Source: Beaufortia kweichowensis (taxonomy: Eukaryota > Chordata > Actinopteri > Cypriniformes > Gastromyzontidae). Taken from it: a stretch of DNA of 64,000 nt. Positions 1-11,894 of the stretch are shown one piece after another. The stretch is taken from NCBI GenBank assembly GCA_019155185.1, contig CM032798.1:5779501-5843500 (forward strand), in the 5' to 3' direction. Below the pieces are notes generated by a model. The model worked only from the letters and a program-made list of their open reading frames with translations. It did no database searches and was not told the DNA's origin. The position numbers and the translations under genes are program-made. The first letter of the stretch is position 1. Each line of letters begins with the position of its first letter.

Positions 1-498
1 ATTTATAAGGTTAAATTGAATCATATTAAAGGTTATTTCACAGTGATCTTGAATACTTTCCGCAAAAACAACTGCTTAATCCTGATACTGAGTCATCTTG
101 TACTTATATTTAATTTACTTATAAATATGCTTAATTAGTCATGTATATATTACAAATAATTCAACCAAATTGTGTGTTTGTTAAGAGAAAAAGGTGTTTC
201 CTTGCGTAAGGTTGTTTTTGTTACAAATACGCTTTAGAAATATCACAAATACATACGTCATGTATAATAATGTACTCATGTGGCAAGCTGTGTAGTAAGT
301 GGAATAATGTAAAGCCAGTTGGTTGTTATTGCAAAATAAACCCCTTCAGAGAGTTACAGTAAACATCACATGTGAATACAAAAGTGTATGGAAAAAAATC
401 CTCAGACTGGAAAAACTTGTAAAAATGTCTATTTGGCTACTAAAATATTAGACCACAAAAAGACATTTTATATATTTTCCAGGTCTGACATACAGTAC
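1..498 (-). other. Intron of ttc22 downstream of the fourth coding exon
   Basis: AT-rich sequence left of the donor at 497-498. I looked on the minus strand for the next TTC22 exon, which should encode an AIEIA-like stretch, and saw none, so it must lie outside the window. Confidence 0.6.
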
Positions 499-1774
499 CG
501 ATCCATAGCATGTCAGAGGGTCCGATCCAGAGAAACCACAGTCATGAATTGACATTGGCACGGTGGAGAACTCGGTTCGCTCCAGCATGAGACCGATATA
601 GCACCAGCCCAGGGCTAGAGACATAATTGAGAAGAAAGAAATTGTCAAGACATTGTGTAAAACATTGTGTAAATTATTGTTTGGTATCTGAAATGCATGA
701 AAGAAATGCATAAATATCTGCTGGAGGCAAGAAGTCATATAAGATCCAAACAAGTTGTCAAGTGACAACATAAAACTGGAAAGGCTGGTCTGTTTGATTC
801 TTTGTATTCTAGGGACACACAGGAACCGACTGTGTTCGTGGAATACAAACTTCACTAACGCCTATAAAATTATTATGCAAATAGTCACCTTTGAGATGTG
901 TGTTTTTAGATTTTACTGTCTCTGTGAGAAGCTTGAGAGCCTTGTTGAAATAGGTCAGTCTTGTGTATTCGATGTCTTCTGAATCCCTCACAATACCATC
1001 TAACCTAAAACACAAAGCAATGGTTTAGAACCCTTGTTTATTCAAATGCTTCTCGATGAGGTGTTAAAAAAAATCTTACCTCATGTAAATTGTTGCCATT
1101 TTGAAATACCAGCTTCTGTTTTCCTCTATCGGTATCTGCGAATAAAGACAAACTTAAACTCAAAATCAAGCTATCTACTCCTTGAAAATACTAAGAGACT
1201 GTTATTTTCTCACCAGTTCCCCTCCATAATCAAGTGCACGGTTGTATAACACCAGCGCAGTTGTTAACCTCTCCTGTAAATCTTCACTGCTCTCCAGCTC
1301 CACATCATGAGGATGGGCGTACGCCTGCTCGGCCAAGCACCGTGCTGCCCGAAGCCTGTAGTCTGTCTGGTTCTCCCCCATCTCTGGTCCCATGAGGGCA
1401 GCCACACGCTCCACACACTCACCCTCCTCCACCTCACGACCCAAACGTTCATAAACGTAACCCAGGTTGGCCCAGGCATTGAGGTTTTCAGGATCCTCCT
1501 GGCAGATGGTGCGAAAGGCCTCCTCGGCTACCTCCAGTTCATCCATATGAAAGGCCAGCAGGCCCAGCATATTCCGTACGGCATACTGTAATCGTCCCGT
1601 CTCAGCTTCCAGCTCGGCCTTGAGGCTCTCGCTCTTGAGCTGGGTGTCTCGCTGCCGAAGGGCAGCCGGTCCGTTGGGCTCACCGTTCAGATGTAGCTCC
1701 AAATGAAAGTGGCCTGGGATGTAGGCCATTCCTTCAATCAGAGACTCGATGTCATCATCCGTGCTGTCCTCCAT
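499..1774 (-). CDS. ttc22: Tetratricopeptide repeat protein 22 (5' part of the gene; continues beyond the left edge)
   Basis: Four coding exons splice in frame: 1214-1774, 1080-1135, 889-1004 and 499-614, giving 283 codons. All junctions are GT-AG and every split codon closes (AG+G, then G+CC). The N-terminus reads MEDSTDDDIESLIEGMAYIP and continues PGHFHLELHLN, matching the TTC22 N-terminus; the last exon carries LMLERTEFSTVPMSIHDCGF, a strong TTC22 signature. A TPR-like unit (about residues 65-105) contains EDPENLNAWANLGYVYERLG. The ATG at 1774 is preceded by a good acceptor (TTGCAG, exon edge at 1780), so a non-coding 5' exon probably lies upstream. Human TTC22 is about 570 residues, so roughly half is here. 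TPR proteins generally scaffold protein-protein contacts; the specific function of TTC22 is poorly known. The family call is firm; exon ends are inferred from splice sites. Confidence 0.92.
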
Positions 1775-4329
1775 GATCACCTGCAAGCACGTACTAACAA
1801 CACTTGACTAAGATAGAGGCTCTTTGAGGCATCTTATAAGTGAGACTGGAAATACAGGTTTAAAGAGGAGGTGTAACTAAAGGTAAGGCATAGAACGTGT
1901 GCTTTCTTGCTTCCTGTAACAGGTTTTCCCACCCAACTGTAAACATTGTCTATTTTATTAGCTAACTATTTAAAATTTTTAGGGAATCTTGGGTGTTGGC
2001 TTAAGGAAGTGTGTAAATAATGAGACTTGCTTTCTTAAGATAACTGACCCTCCTTGGCGTCATGTAGGGTTTGCCATTTGGGCAAGAGCTTAAAGAAACA
2101 TATACATGACAAAACTGCAATTTTACATAAAAATATACTGTATAATGCTGTTGTTATATTACAGCTTTCTGATCTTAGGTTTGAGTACAAAGTGTTCTAA
2201 TGAGTGGGTGAAACCAAACGTGAGTGTACAGTATGTTATCTGATGAACATTGTGATGATCACTTCTTTATTAATGTTCTGATTTATGGCCTGTGGATAAT
2301 ATTTCTAAGGGCTTACTGATTTTAACTAGCTCAAGTGCTCTTAAATGGAAACAATTATTGTCAATAGTAAACTTATACATTTTTTTGTGCTGTTTTTTCT
2401 TTAGATACAGTAATTATTATTAGACAGTTATTATTTATGTGTCAGATATATACAATATATTTTTAAACTATATAGTAGGATATATGATAAGTAACACTTA
2501 TTTATGCAGTATTTCATGTAAAAGTTCAGTTTTATTTAACTTCATGATTGTAATTTTATAGGTGCAATTTTCACTTTGACCACTAGAATGAAACCTTTCA
2601 CCAAATATGGAGACCATGTAAAGAGAAAACAGTGATAGTATACAGGGAGCTGGGGTAAAAAAACTTTTTTATTTTAATAAAAAAATAAAAAAAAAAAAAT
2701 TTGTCAAGCATATATTTGGCTTATTGTGCTTGGTTAATATATGTGGAGACGTTCCTAATGTAATATAATGTACATAAACGTGCATATTATTTTCATTGTG
2801 GAAATGGCATCATTTTAGCTTCTCTATTGCTCCAGGTCAGAATGCAGCTTGTGGGACACCTGCAGTCAGTCAACTTTTTGTATTTTTATTGTAGAAGAAT
2901 AAAAGTTAACGGTGTTGTGATTTTGTCCAAAAAAAATCATGTGTTACAGTCTTGACCTGTCCAATATGGCGGAATATTGCAGCAACATGCTAAAACGGTC
3001 CATGCAGCATCTAAGTATGTCTTTGTTTTCAAAGATGCTCATGAAGGGAATTCATCCAAAAATGCCAATTCTATAATTACTTCTTTAAATCATTGTGTTC
3101 CAAACCAAAATGAATATCTTTTGTTTGTGGAATGTGAAGACAATATGTTTGTGAATGACAGCCTTAGTCACTATTCACTTTTCTGCACATTTTTTACAAT
3201 TTTGTAATTCTACAAAGGAAAAAAATTGCAATTACGTTAACGTGAGTAGTTGACAAAAGAATAACATTTTCTACGAGCTATCCATTTAAGCAAAGTAAAC
3301 ACTCAAAGCATCCATCTGTACACATAGATATACTTCTGTTACTGTATCGATATTTCTTTCTGTCTTACCATCTGTCCCACATTTTAAGGTTTTATCAATG
3401 AACAGTGACATTTTCCTGGTTACTTCAGACTGGAAGTATGGGTGTTTTGTGTGTTCTACTACTGTTCTGTTTTTGTCTTTAATGACTTTAACAGACAGGA
3501 GATCCGTACTGCACAGCATGAATAATGATGTCATCTTACTTGGTCTTGGCTTTAAGAGAACACTAGTGTGACACTGGAAATTATATTGATATATATTGTC
3601 TTTTATTCATTTAAATGTATTGACATACAATAAGAACAGACTATGAAAAGCAGCTCAGTGTAATATGCTGTACAGATCATATCTTTTTTCATTGGTATAT
3701 GGAAAACATAACCACCAAGAGCTCACCATTTCCTGTTCAGACTTGAGGTTGGAGAGCAGATTACTGATTAAATTGTGGAAAAATATTTAATGTCAGCCTA
3801 GAAAGTTGGCAGAAATGGTGCTGGGTATTTAGTATTTAACTGAATTACTCCAGTCTGGAGTACAGTAGGTAACAATTTCAATATTTGGTATATGGGTTCG
3901 TTTTTTCTTACAAATACATAGAATTTATTATGTTTAATTTATGTCTTTTGACATATTCCAACACAGGAAATGGTGTCTTTCCTTCTACTTTCATGTGAAT
4001 GGAAATGTGATGACAGAGATCCATATAGGCTACAAGTAAGTAACTCTAAGTTATACTCCCTTATAAATTGTTTTATTATAATAAAAGTATGTTTTTAGCA
4101 ATTTGATTACCATCTGTATTACCATTTTCACTAACATCATTGTTAAACTATGGTTGACATAGTGAGATAATGTGGTTATTGGTTTCACTACAAATACCAG
4201 TTAAACTAATTCATTTTCGAAAGGTCTAGTAAAAATGTACTTTTTATATGTAATTATTTGGTTACGTACTTACACGTTGTTGCGGTTATAGTAAATAATA
4301 AACCTGCATGTGTAAAACAAAAAAGAAAT
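1775..4329. other. ttc22-lurap1 intergenic or 5' region, no coding evidence
   Basis: About 2.5 kb of AT-rich DNA between two head-to-head genes. It should contain the ttc22 promoter and at least one non-coding 5' exon, because the first ttc22 coding exon begins at a splice acceptor, but I could not place that exon. There is an A-rich run at about 2660-2700. Short open frames at 2977-3207 and 3286-3534 show no splice support or recognisable motifs. Confidence 0.5.
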
Positions 4330-4739
4330 CAGTACCGTATTACCAGCTCGGTCTACTTGCGGTTCAGACGGTCGTGTCTACTCCAGTATTTACGTCAGTG
4401 AACTTATGCGCTCCGCGGTGTGTGTGTGTGTTTTCAGCCCTTGCTGTCATGCAGGTGGAATTCAGTCCGGCAGCAGTATGATTCAACAACATCAGGACAG
4501 ACCCTCGAGTCCGAGCAAATCTGCTGTCAAGACCTGACTTCATCTATTATTCGCGCGAACGCAGTCATGGCATCAGCAGCACAACCGTGGAGTTTAAACA
4601 GCATGTAGATGGATCACACGACGAATCTTGGAAGAGACTCGCATCATGCTCAGGTGGTCGGTTTTTCACGCTTAAGGACGTAACACAGACTGCATTTGGG
4701 AAGGAAAACATCGGTGTGAATGTTTCAGATATTAATCCG
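4330..4739 (+). promoter_or_regulatory. Probable lurap1 promoter and non-coding first exon
   Basis: This is a locally CpG-containing block (CGCG and CCGCGG-type words around 4408-4560 and onward) in otherwise CpG-poor DNA, 0.4-0.8 kb upstream of the lurap1 start codon. A donor-like GTAGGT begins at 4740. The coding exon downstream begins at a pyrimidine-rich acceptor ending at 5135, so splicing a 5' UTR exon from here is plausible. The transcription start cannot be read from sequence alone. Confidence 0.45.
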
Positions 4740-4854
4740 GTAGGTCACTTTAATGATTGGTGCCGTTCGGATTCATTACGCAATTGATTGTTTGCATGAG
4801 CGGATTTCAGACAGTGATTAATGCTTACGACTATATTTAATTCTTTCCGTAGGA

Positions 4855-5042
4855 AAATGAACCATGGGTTTACTAAGCTATAGTAAAATTGTTTTTGTCG
4901 GATTGATTATTTTTTGTTTTACCATAATTTTACCATTGTTAATCATGGTTCTTGTAGTGATATCGTAGTAAATTTGTGGTTAATATGATTTTACTACAAA
5001 TAAAACTATACTTACTATAATAAATAATACCATGGCCAATTT
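4855..5042. repeat. Decayed MITE with ACCATGG-type inverted ends
   Basis: The left end AAAATGAACCATGGG and the right end CCATGGCCAATTTT are imperfect inverted repeats around an AT-rich core. They resemble the ends of the better preserved copy at 5438-5638. The element lies between the presumed 5' UTR exon and coding exon 1 of lurap1. Confidence 0.55.
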
Positions 5043-5153
5043 TGTTACCGCAATAGTGATTGTATCAGTGGAGCAAATCAAGCCATGTCACAATCTATTG
5101 TAGTCAAACAGTATTTCTTTTCCTTCCCTTTTAAGGAGATCCTTTTAATAATC

Positions 5154-8100
5154 ATGGAGGAAAGCAATACCTGTGAATCAGTCCCAGATTTGAAGGATCT
5201 GGAGGTGAAAGTTGGGAGAAAGACTCCAGAAGGACTCCTGAAGTGGATGAGAGAGGACCACAAAATCATCTCGCATCATCAAACAGACAATAATGAAACA
5301 GAGAAGAAGGGCCTGGACGAAAAGATCCGGAAACTGAAGATGGACATGGTAAGATCTTCTTTTATCAAACAGTTTCTGACAAGGTGACCCTTTTTGGTAA
5401 ATTTGGTAAATAAATGCACATGAAATTGGTCAATAATCCCTCATGAAAATTAACCATGGTTTAACTGTACAAACAATAGTTTTTTAGTAACCACATATTT
5501 ACAGTGGTCTTACCAAATTAATTATAGTTTAGCCATGGTTTTTGTAGGAAAACTATACACATAGTAATCAATCTGCCAAAAAGCCACAAATACTACACTT
5601 TTACTATAATAAAACCATGGTTAATTTTTTATAAGGGGTGTGACAACATGTAAAGCTAAATGACTTGTTGACTTTGTTGTGTAGACTCTACAGATGACCC
5701 ATATGTTAGTTGGTATAAACCTGCCCAGCAAGTTATGCACACCATTTTTTTTACCAACATGGATGTGCCTGTATGCTGTAGTACTAATATTTAATAGGAA
5801 ATTAACTCAAATGAAGTCACTAAGAAAAAGTAACCCATAAATATAATTTTTCTAAAGTGATTGTACTCTATCTATCTAAAAAATCATGTCTTCTGCAGAA
5901 AGTGTATCCACTTCTAAACATAATTTCCTTTTTATTAAACATAAAGCTCCCGGCTGTCATTATTCCTGTTTGTTGTTATTGTTTGTCACATTTCCCCGTA
6001 AAATTCCACTTGCACACAGACAACTGCATCTTTTCATAACAGATCTCCCAAGTAGAAGCTGTTGTTGTTTTCACGTTTTGAAGGGTCCCAACCCACATTC
6101 CACAAACCAAATCAACCAGACACAAAAGAATTTCTCTCAGCGTTGCCAAACAGTAAATTAGTTTTAGGTTTGAAACAATTGAACCAAGATTCTATCTGTC
6201 ATACGGGTAATGATAGTTTTGTTAACAGATAAGTTACTTGCAAACACAAATTTTAAAGTTGTATGTATTCGTATTGTATCAGTGTAACTTTAAGATTTTG
6301 GAGCAGATACGCCTTCAGCTTTATAGAGAATTGTTGTACAGTAGTTAGGGAAAATTGCTTGTTTCCCAGTGGAATGTGGAGCCATTAAGGAAATGGACCC
6401 TGATGTTGTTGCTATGGTGCTCTTAACTGACTCCTTAAAAGGCCTTAAAGCTGTCATGATGTATGCTACTGCACTGCCAACTACTGATTTATAAAAGACG
6501 GCATTATTAATTTGCCATTGTGATGATTTCTGTGGATTAAGTGATTAAGACATCATAACGTGTCAGTGGTTTGCTGACAAGATCAAGTTTGGCTTATAAT
6601 AAATTTACATTGTGATATGACTCTACATGACCAAACACTCCCGTTTCTACCAATCCAGTCTAGTGTACATTGGATGTTTGTTTTTTGCTTTTTTCCATGA
6701 TGCTATTTCACACGGTTCCCCATTAGTCATGTTGTACAGCAACTTGCATTTCACCTCACACTGTGACTTTGTCACCCTGCAATGCTGCAGTATGTGAGTC
6801 AGTGACACACACATAGACTACTATAGCGAGGACACAATAGTTATCATGCTTACCAATTAAATACAGTAGGTGTGAGAAAGCGTTTACTAAAATGAGCTAT
6901 ATCGACCATAACACTGAAAGTCATTATCAGGAAGTCCAACAAACAGCTTGTTATTTATGCCACCTGTGATCTGCATGAAGAAAGAGCCAGAGGGAGGTCT
7001 CCTGAATGACTTTCAGGGTCTTGGCCGCCTGTGAATGCAGCTCTCTCTCCCTGCCTGACACACAGATGGGAAACACAGGGGATGTTGTGCTGACAGATGG
7101 AGGAAAGCGAGATCTCTCTCCAGTCTGAACGAGAGGAGGGGAAAGAGAGAGAAATAGAGGGGTACGTGGAGGTTAGATAAAAGGCAGGAGAGAGGTGACA
7201 TGCTGACATATGAGAGATTGTGTCGGTACTGGCTATATTGCTTTGTTTAGAGTAAGAACATTTATTGACAAGGCAAGTTTTAATACAGGCTGAACTGTGT
7301 GAATTTCAACATTTATATGGACCAACGATTCCTCTGAAGGTGGAATTGTAAAAGTAATGACTGATTTCAGAGGATTTTCTTTATACTTACCGTTTGGTGA
7401 CCAAACATAAAGTTTCACCTCACAATCTCAGGGTGGAACTTTATATTTTTCATGTAAATTAACCTACAAATGTTTTTTTTATAGACATCTCTGGATAATC
7501 TGTAACTTTTTGCTTCTCTATCGCCATCTCTGTTTGAAACATAAAATTGCAGGTTACTTTGTCTTTACATGGGTGGAAGTCAAATGATTTCAAACTGACA
7601 TTTTACCTGAAATCATACACGAAAGCTTAATTTATAAATCATTATTATAAGTCCACAGTTGCAAATATAGGTATGTTGTTCGTTTTTTAACCAATTAGCT
7701 TTACATACGAAAAAATTCTTGTAAAGAATTTTTGTGTTTATTAGACATAATACCGTTTTTTTTCAACCTCAGCATTAATTTTATAGGCAAATTTACTGCA
7801 CCCGTTGTATTTTAAAATGGTACGGCCAAAACTGGTCAACAAAGTCAACATTCTTCACATACTCGTCTCAAGGCTTGAAAGCTTCCTCATTTGTTTGTGC
7901 TTTTTTCTAAACTCAGAGAGCCATAATCAAGAAAATATGCATTATTTTAACATGGCTACTGTGTGATATTATGATATATCTGTGTTTTTTGTAACTGTGC
8001 TACTGCAATAAGACAAAGTGGCCCTCAGTTAGATAAATGAATACTCATTAACACAACACACACACACAGCAATGTGGTGTGGTGTGATATTCAACAGAGC

Positions 8101-11100
8101 AGGACACCACAGCATGGAAAATGAGTTCTGCAGAGCTTCAGGGATTAGAACACAAGATGTATGGTTTTAAGGAGTGGGGGAAATGGTATTCTCCTGGCCG
8201 TGAGAATAAAGAGACTTCTCCAGCGTGAGCCTCAGACACTGTGGAATGTTCTCCCTGAGGAGAGTCTGTGGGTCACACTGTGGCTTTGCAGACTGGAAAG
8301 ATGGAAGTTTCAGTTCATAAAGACAGTCAAGCTAATGTGATTTCTGCAACAGAATGTTGCATGGGGTTATAATGATATTGGTTTGATTTGTTTAGCATTA
8401 AACGATCTCCTTCATTGATAACTTTGTTAGTAAATATCCTGTAATAAAAAATATGGAAAAACTGACTGGTCTACTTACAGGGTATATAAGTGTATCTAAG
8501 GGTATATAATTATTCTATAGAATAATTGCTTAGCTGTTAGACAGTTTGTTAAACAGAAGTTAAATAGATCCCAAGCACGTCTGCCTCAACTATACACATT
8601 TAGATGAATGATTTTAGCTGTTGTGTCACTTCTCCTGCTGTTTGTCTTGTCAAAAGTGTCTTAAATCAGTAAAAAATAGACCAGTATTTAAAAACACGTC
8701 TTGACACTTCACGAGAATGTTTTATGTACACACTTCCTAAGAATGACATTTAGGCGAGGTCAGGTAAACCTGACTAGTCAGTTTTTTGGATAATATCTCA
8801 TTTGGGAAATCCCTGGACTTTACACAGCAGAGTTGTTACAATTAAACGTCTGAACAAATTTGAATGCAAATTGTGTTACAATGTTTATTTATTTGGATAT
8901 CCAAAGGCATTTGGCATTATTTCATAGCTTGATGCAGTTACAGAGATGCAGACACACAGGAGTTGTGCAGGGCCAGATTAGTGTTCACCACATCACTGCT
9001 GAGACGGGGAGAATATTTACAAGTATGTTCATTAATCTCAGAGACTGAGAGGCAGAGCCGACATTAACCCAACCCAAACCAGAAAGGATTACAGTGTATT
9101 CAATGTGTACATTTTATCTCTATATCTGTTCCCTTAGAGCTGCTAATGCAATTCTGTGCTGATTGGATTACAGGAACACATATTCAATATTACATTTACA
9201 TTTATGATTGAAGCAAACGCTTTTATCCAAAGCAACATACAGTTCATTTAAGGTATACATTTTTTCAGTATGTTTATTGTGCTTTCTAAATTTGGCTCTA
9301 CTCCCCAACCCTTTTTTCTCCTACGTTCTTCTTTTCCAATGTTTTCTACTGTAATTAGTGTGGTTGACGTCAGTGGTCCTCTATGGCCTTTAAATTACAC
9401 AGCAGGCCTCCATGTATAGGAGAAAAATGTATTACCCATTTATGACGGGCTCTGTGAATCGAAATGTTTTTTTCATTCTGTTCTCAAACTGGTTTTCAAG
9501 AACATTATTCATAGTTAGATCACTTTCTATCAATTCACATATACAGTATGTTGTCAGAAATTAAATAATTTTAGTGGATCATTTAAATCTTACGTATGTT
9601 TCTTAGAAAAGGCAACTTGCCCAAGTAGCTCTTAAAGAGATATGTGATTCTATCTTGTTGTGTACAGACAGAGCTGATATTATTAGGGTTATTAAGAGCT
9701 TTCAGAGGAAGTACAGAGTGTTTGATAGGCACTGTTATATATAGGCTTGAGAACTGTTCAACAAGCCAGAAAAGTTCATGACTTTTATATCATATTACAT
9801 GAGGTAAATGGCTAACTTCCTGAAAATCTGAAAAAGGCTGCCAAATTAGGCTTCATAATATAGTTCTAATGGGATTTCTAAGAGCTTCCTTTGCATTTTG
9901 ATGGATAGACCACTTAAAATGACCACTTAAAATGAGAATCTCATCCAGAAGAAGGGTATAGTGATGAGGAATCTGATGTATTGCTTTGAGTCCAACAAAA
10001 GGATCAATATCATCTATTTTACTTTCCATTGATGTGACCACAGGGGGTCACAGGAGAAATCTGGTAGATGTTGATGTGTTAGAATGTAAATTACTGTACA
10101 TGTATATGTGTTATTCTATAAGCATATGGGTGCTGATATTCCTATTACTTATGATTCACAAAGTTATAAGCATTCCCATATTTTTTCTGAAAAATGATGA
10201 TTTCACATGTATAAGAATTTAGCACTGATTAACAACTTGACACTATGTTCAAATGCAGATTTTCCCAAATAATTAGTGCAGAACACATGAAAAAGTCACA
10301 GATTCTGTCTTTGGTTGTAAGTTTTGCTCTGCATTAGACATTATGTTTGGATGTGTCAGATAAAAACTACTTAGCCCATTTGCTGTGGGAATTAGAAGAG
10401 CAGACAAGTGCCTTGCTGGAGAAATAGATGTTGTCAGGAAGATCTATAAATACTAAGCATTTACTGTAATGGACCTCCGGCTACAGTCAGCACAAGACTC
10501 AAATCATGCTTACAAACCACAGAACTCTGTACAACAATCAGCACTAATGTTCTGTTTTAATGTTCTGCTGACTGATTGCATTTTGTCAGTCAGTGTTAAT
10601 ATTGTTAAAGCTAACAATAAACTGTTAAGTTTATAAACTATTATAAACTGGTGAAGTTGATTTATAATTTGCGCTATTAGGTATGATTTTGCAAGAAATA
10701 TTTTTGATGTAATTTGAATTCTACCAATGTAAAGAAAAGTATTCAAAGTAACCTGCAATTTTATTTTTTAAATAGAGGTGGAAATAAAGAGACAAAAGTT
10801 ACAGTTTGCAGCTTTAATGAAAATAAATGAAACATTTCATGTAAGGCATGTTACTTTAACTTAGGGCAACTTGTAACTTTAATAAAAATATTATTATAAA
10901 AACTGAAATAAAGAATTTTTATAAATTATGTTATACATATTTAAATCTCGTAAGTTTGGCAAACTTAAAATTTGAGACCAAAATTAAATAAAAAATTAAA
11001 ACTAAATAATACCATGTGACTAAATGAAAAATAAAGAAAAGTAACAAAATAAATAAAAAAAATAGATCAAAATTATAACCTATTATTACCAAATTTAATT

Positions 11101-11894
11101 TATGTTTCTGAAGGAGTGTGTGCTTTTATATATTGTTGACTATAGATTTGATTCTTAAAAAGCATCACTCCTAATCTGTGTGTAATTCCTCCCATGAACA
11201 GGCTCATCTACGAGCAGCAGACGTCAAGATCTTAAATCAGTTGATAGCATTACATGAGGGCATTGAGGCAGTCAAATGGCTCCTGGAGGAGCGTGGTGCT
11301 CTCACCAGCCGCTGCAGCAGTCTGACCAGCAGTCAGTACAGCCTCGGGGAGGGTCCCGACACGTCTTGGAGGGGAAGCTGGAGCAGCTTACATGACCCCC
11401 ATGACAAGTTAGATAACATTTCCATTGGCAGCTATCTGGACACATTAGCTGATGATCTGGATGAGTACTGTCCCTCCAGCGGGACTGATTCCATACTCTG
11501 TGCTGCCCCAGTTGGGACGGAGGTCTCCAGAGGTCCCACAGGAGCAATGAATGGTGGTGGATCTTTAAAAGTCAGTTCCAATGCTCCTAAAGAAGACGCT
11601 CAGGTTTGGAAGGTGGCATCCGAGACAGCAAGACCACACCCTTCTGTCAATCATGATGCTCATAATGCACAACCCAACAAGAGTAATGGAATCATGGACA
11701 AAGCAGTGAAGAAAATGGACTCACCCAGGGCCTGTCTGGTTGAGAAGCTAGGAAAGAATCTAAGCCCTAAAATGAAACCTTATAAGAATGGCAAAGTTGA
11801 GCCCGAGACCTGCAAAATGAACGGCAAGGTTCAACTGGAGTATGACGCGCATTGGCGTTGGGTGCAGTCCCAGGATGATGTCACGTTTTTGTGA
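5154..11894 (+). CDS. lurap1: Leucine-rich adaptor protein 1 (LURAP1/LRAP35a family)
   Basis: Two coding exons, 5154-5348 and 11202-11894, give 295 residues plus TGA. The start MEESNTCESVPDLKDLEVKV is followed by GRKTPEGLL, matching the LURAP1 N-terminus. Exon 2 continues with a leucine-rich helix (LRAADVKILNQLIALHEGIE) and the family block WLLEERGALTSRCSSLTSSQ. The C-terminus HWRWVQSQDDVTFL matches the mammalian PDZ-ligand-like tail. An in-frame ATG at 5085 is rejected as the start because it lies before the pyrimidine-rich acceptor ending at 5135 and is not family-like. Mammalian LURAP1 is about 240 residues; the extra length lies in the low-complexity middle. LURAP1 (LRAP35a) is known to link MRCK to myosin-18A in actomyosin control and to influence NF-kB signalling; the fish role is inferred. 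LURAP1 fits better than LURAP1L because of the GRKTPEGLL and DDVTFL motifs. Confidence 0.93.
5438..5638. mobile_element. MITE-like element, about 200 bp, with ACCATGG terminal inverted repeats
   Basis: AAAATTAACCATGGTTT at 5446-5462 is exactly the reverse complement of the sequence at 5612-5628. Imperfect inversion extends outward to CCCTCATG and CATAAGGGG-like ends. There is no coding capacity, so it is a non-autonomous DNA transposon; I could not assign a superfamily. Confidence 0.7.
7488..7620 (-). repeat. Interspersed repeat copy (GCAATTTTATGTTTCAAACA family)
   Basis: Read on the minus strand this contains ACTTCCACCCATGTAAAGAC, then AAAGTAACCTGCAATTTTAT, then GAGATGGCGATAGAGAAGCA. The same order of words occurs on the plus strand near 10725, 39850 and 41495. 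Confidence 0.65.
9196..9250 (+). repeat. Fragment of a common fish interspersed repeat
   Basis: TTTACATTTATGATTGAAGC followed by CTTTTATCCAAAGCAACATA resembles the widespread fish repeat carrying GCAGACGCTTTTATCCAAAG. Only this part is recognisable. A related, differently truncated copy lies at 53785-53895. Confidence 0.5.
10725..10810 (+). repeat. Interspersed repeat copy (truncated)
   Basis: AATGTAAAGAAAAGTATTCA followed by AAGTAACCTGCAATTTTATT and GACAAAAGTTACAG. It shares the word order of the copies at 7488-7620, 39850-39975 and 41495-41645. Confidence 0.55.

Larger units (their letters stand above)
5349..11201 (+). other. lurap1 intron, 5.9 kb, repeat-rich
   Basis: Donor GTAAGA at 5349 and acceptor ACAG ending at 11201. 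It holds a MITE at 5438-5638, interspersed-repeat copies near 7488-7620 and 10725-10810, and a short fish-repeat fragment near 9200. The small open frames here lack motifs and splice support. Confidence 0.7.

Noticed and set aside
5085..5153. Upstream in-frame ATG that would add 23 residues to Lurap1
   Set aside because: It lies in the pyrimidine-rich intron end before the acceptor at 5135, and the added sequence does not match the family; ATG at 5154 gives the expected N-terminus.
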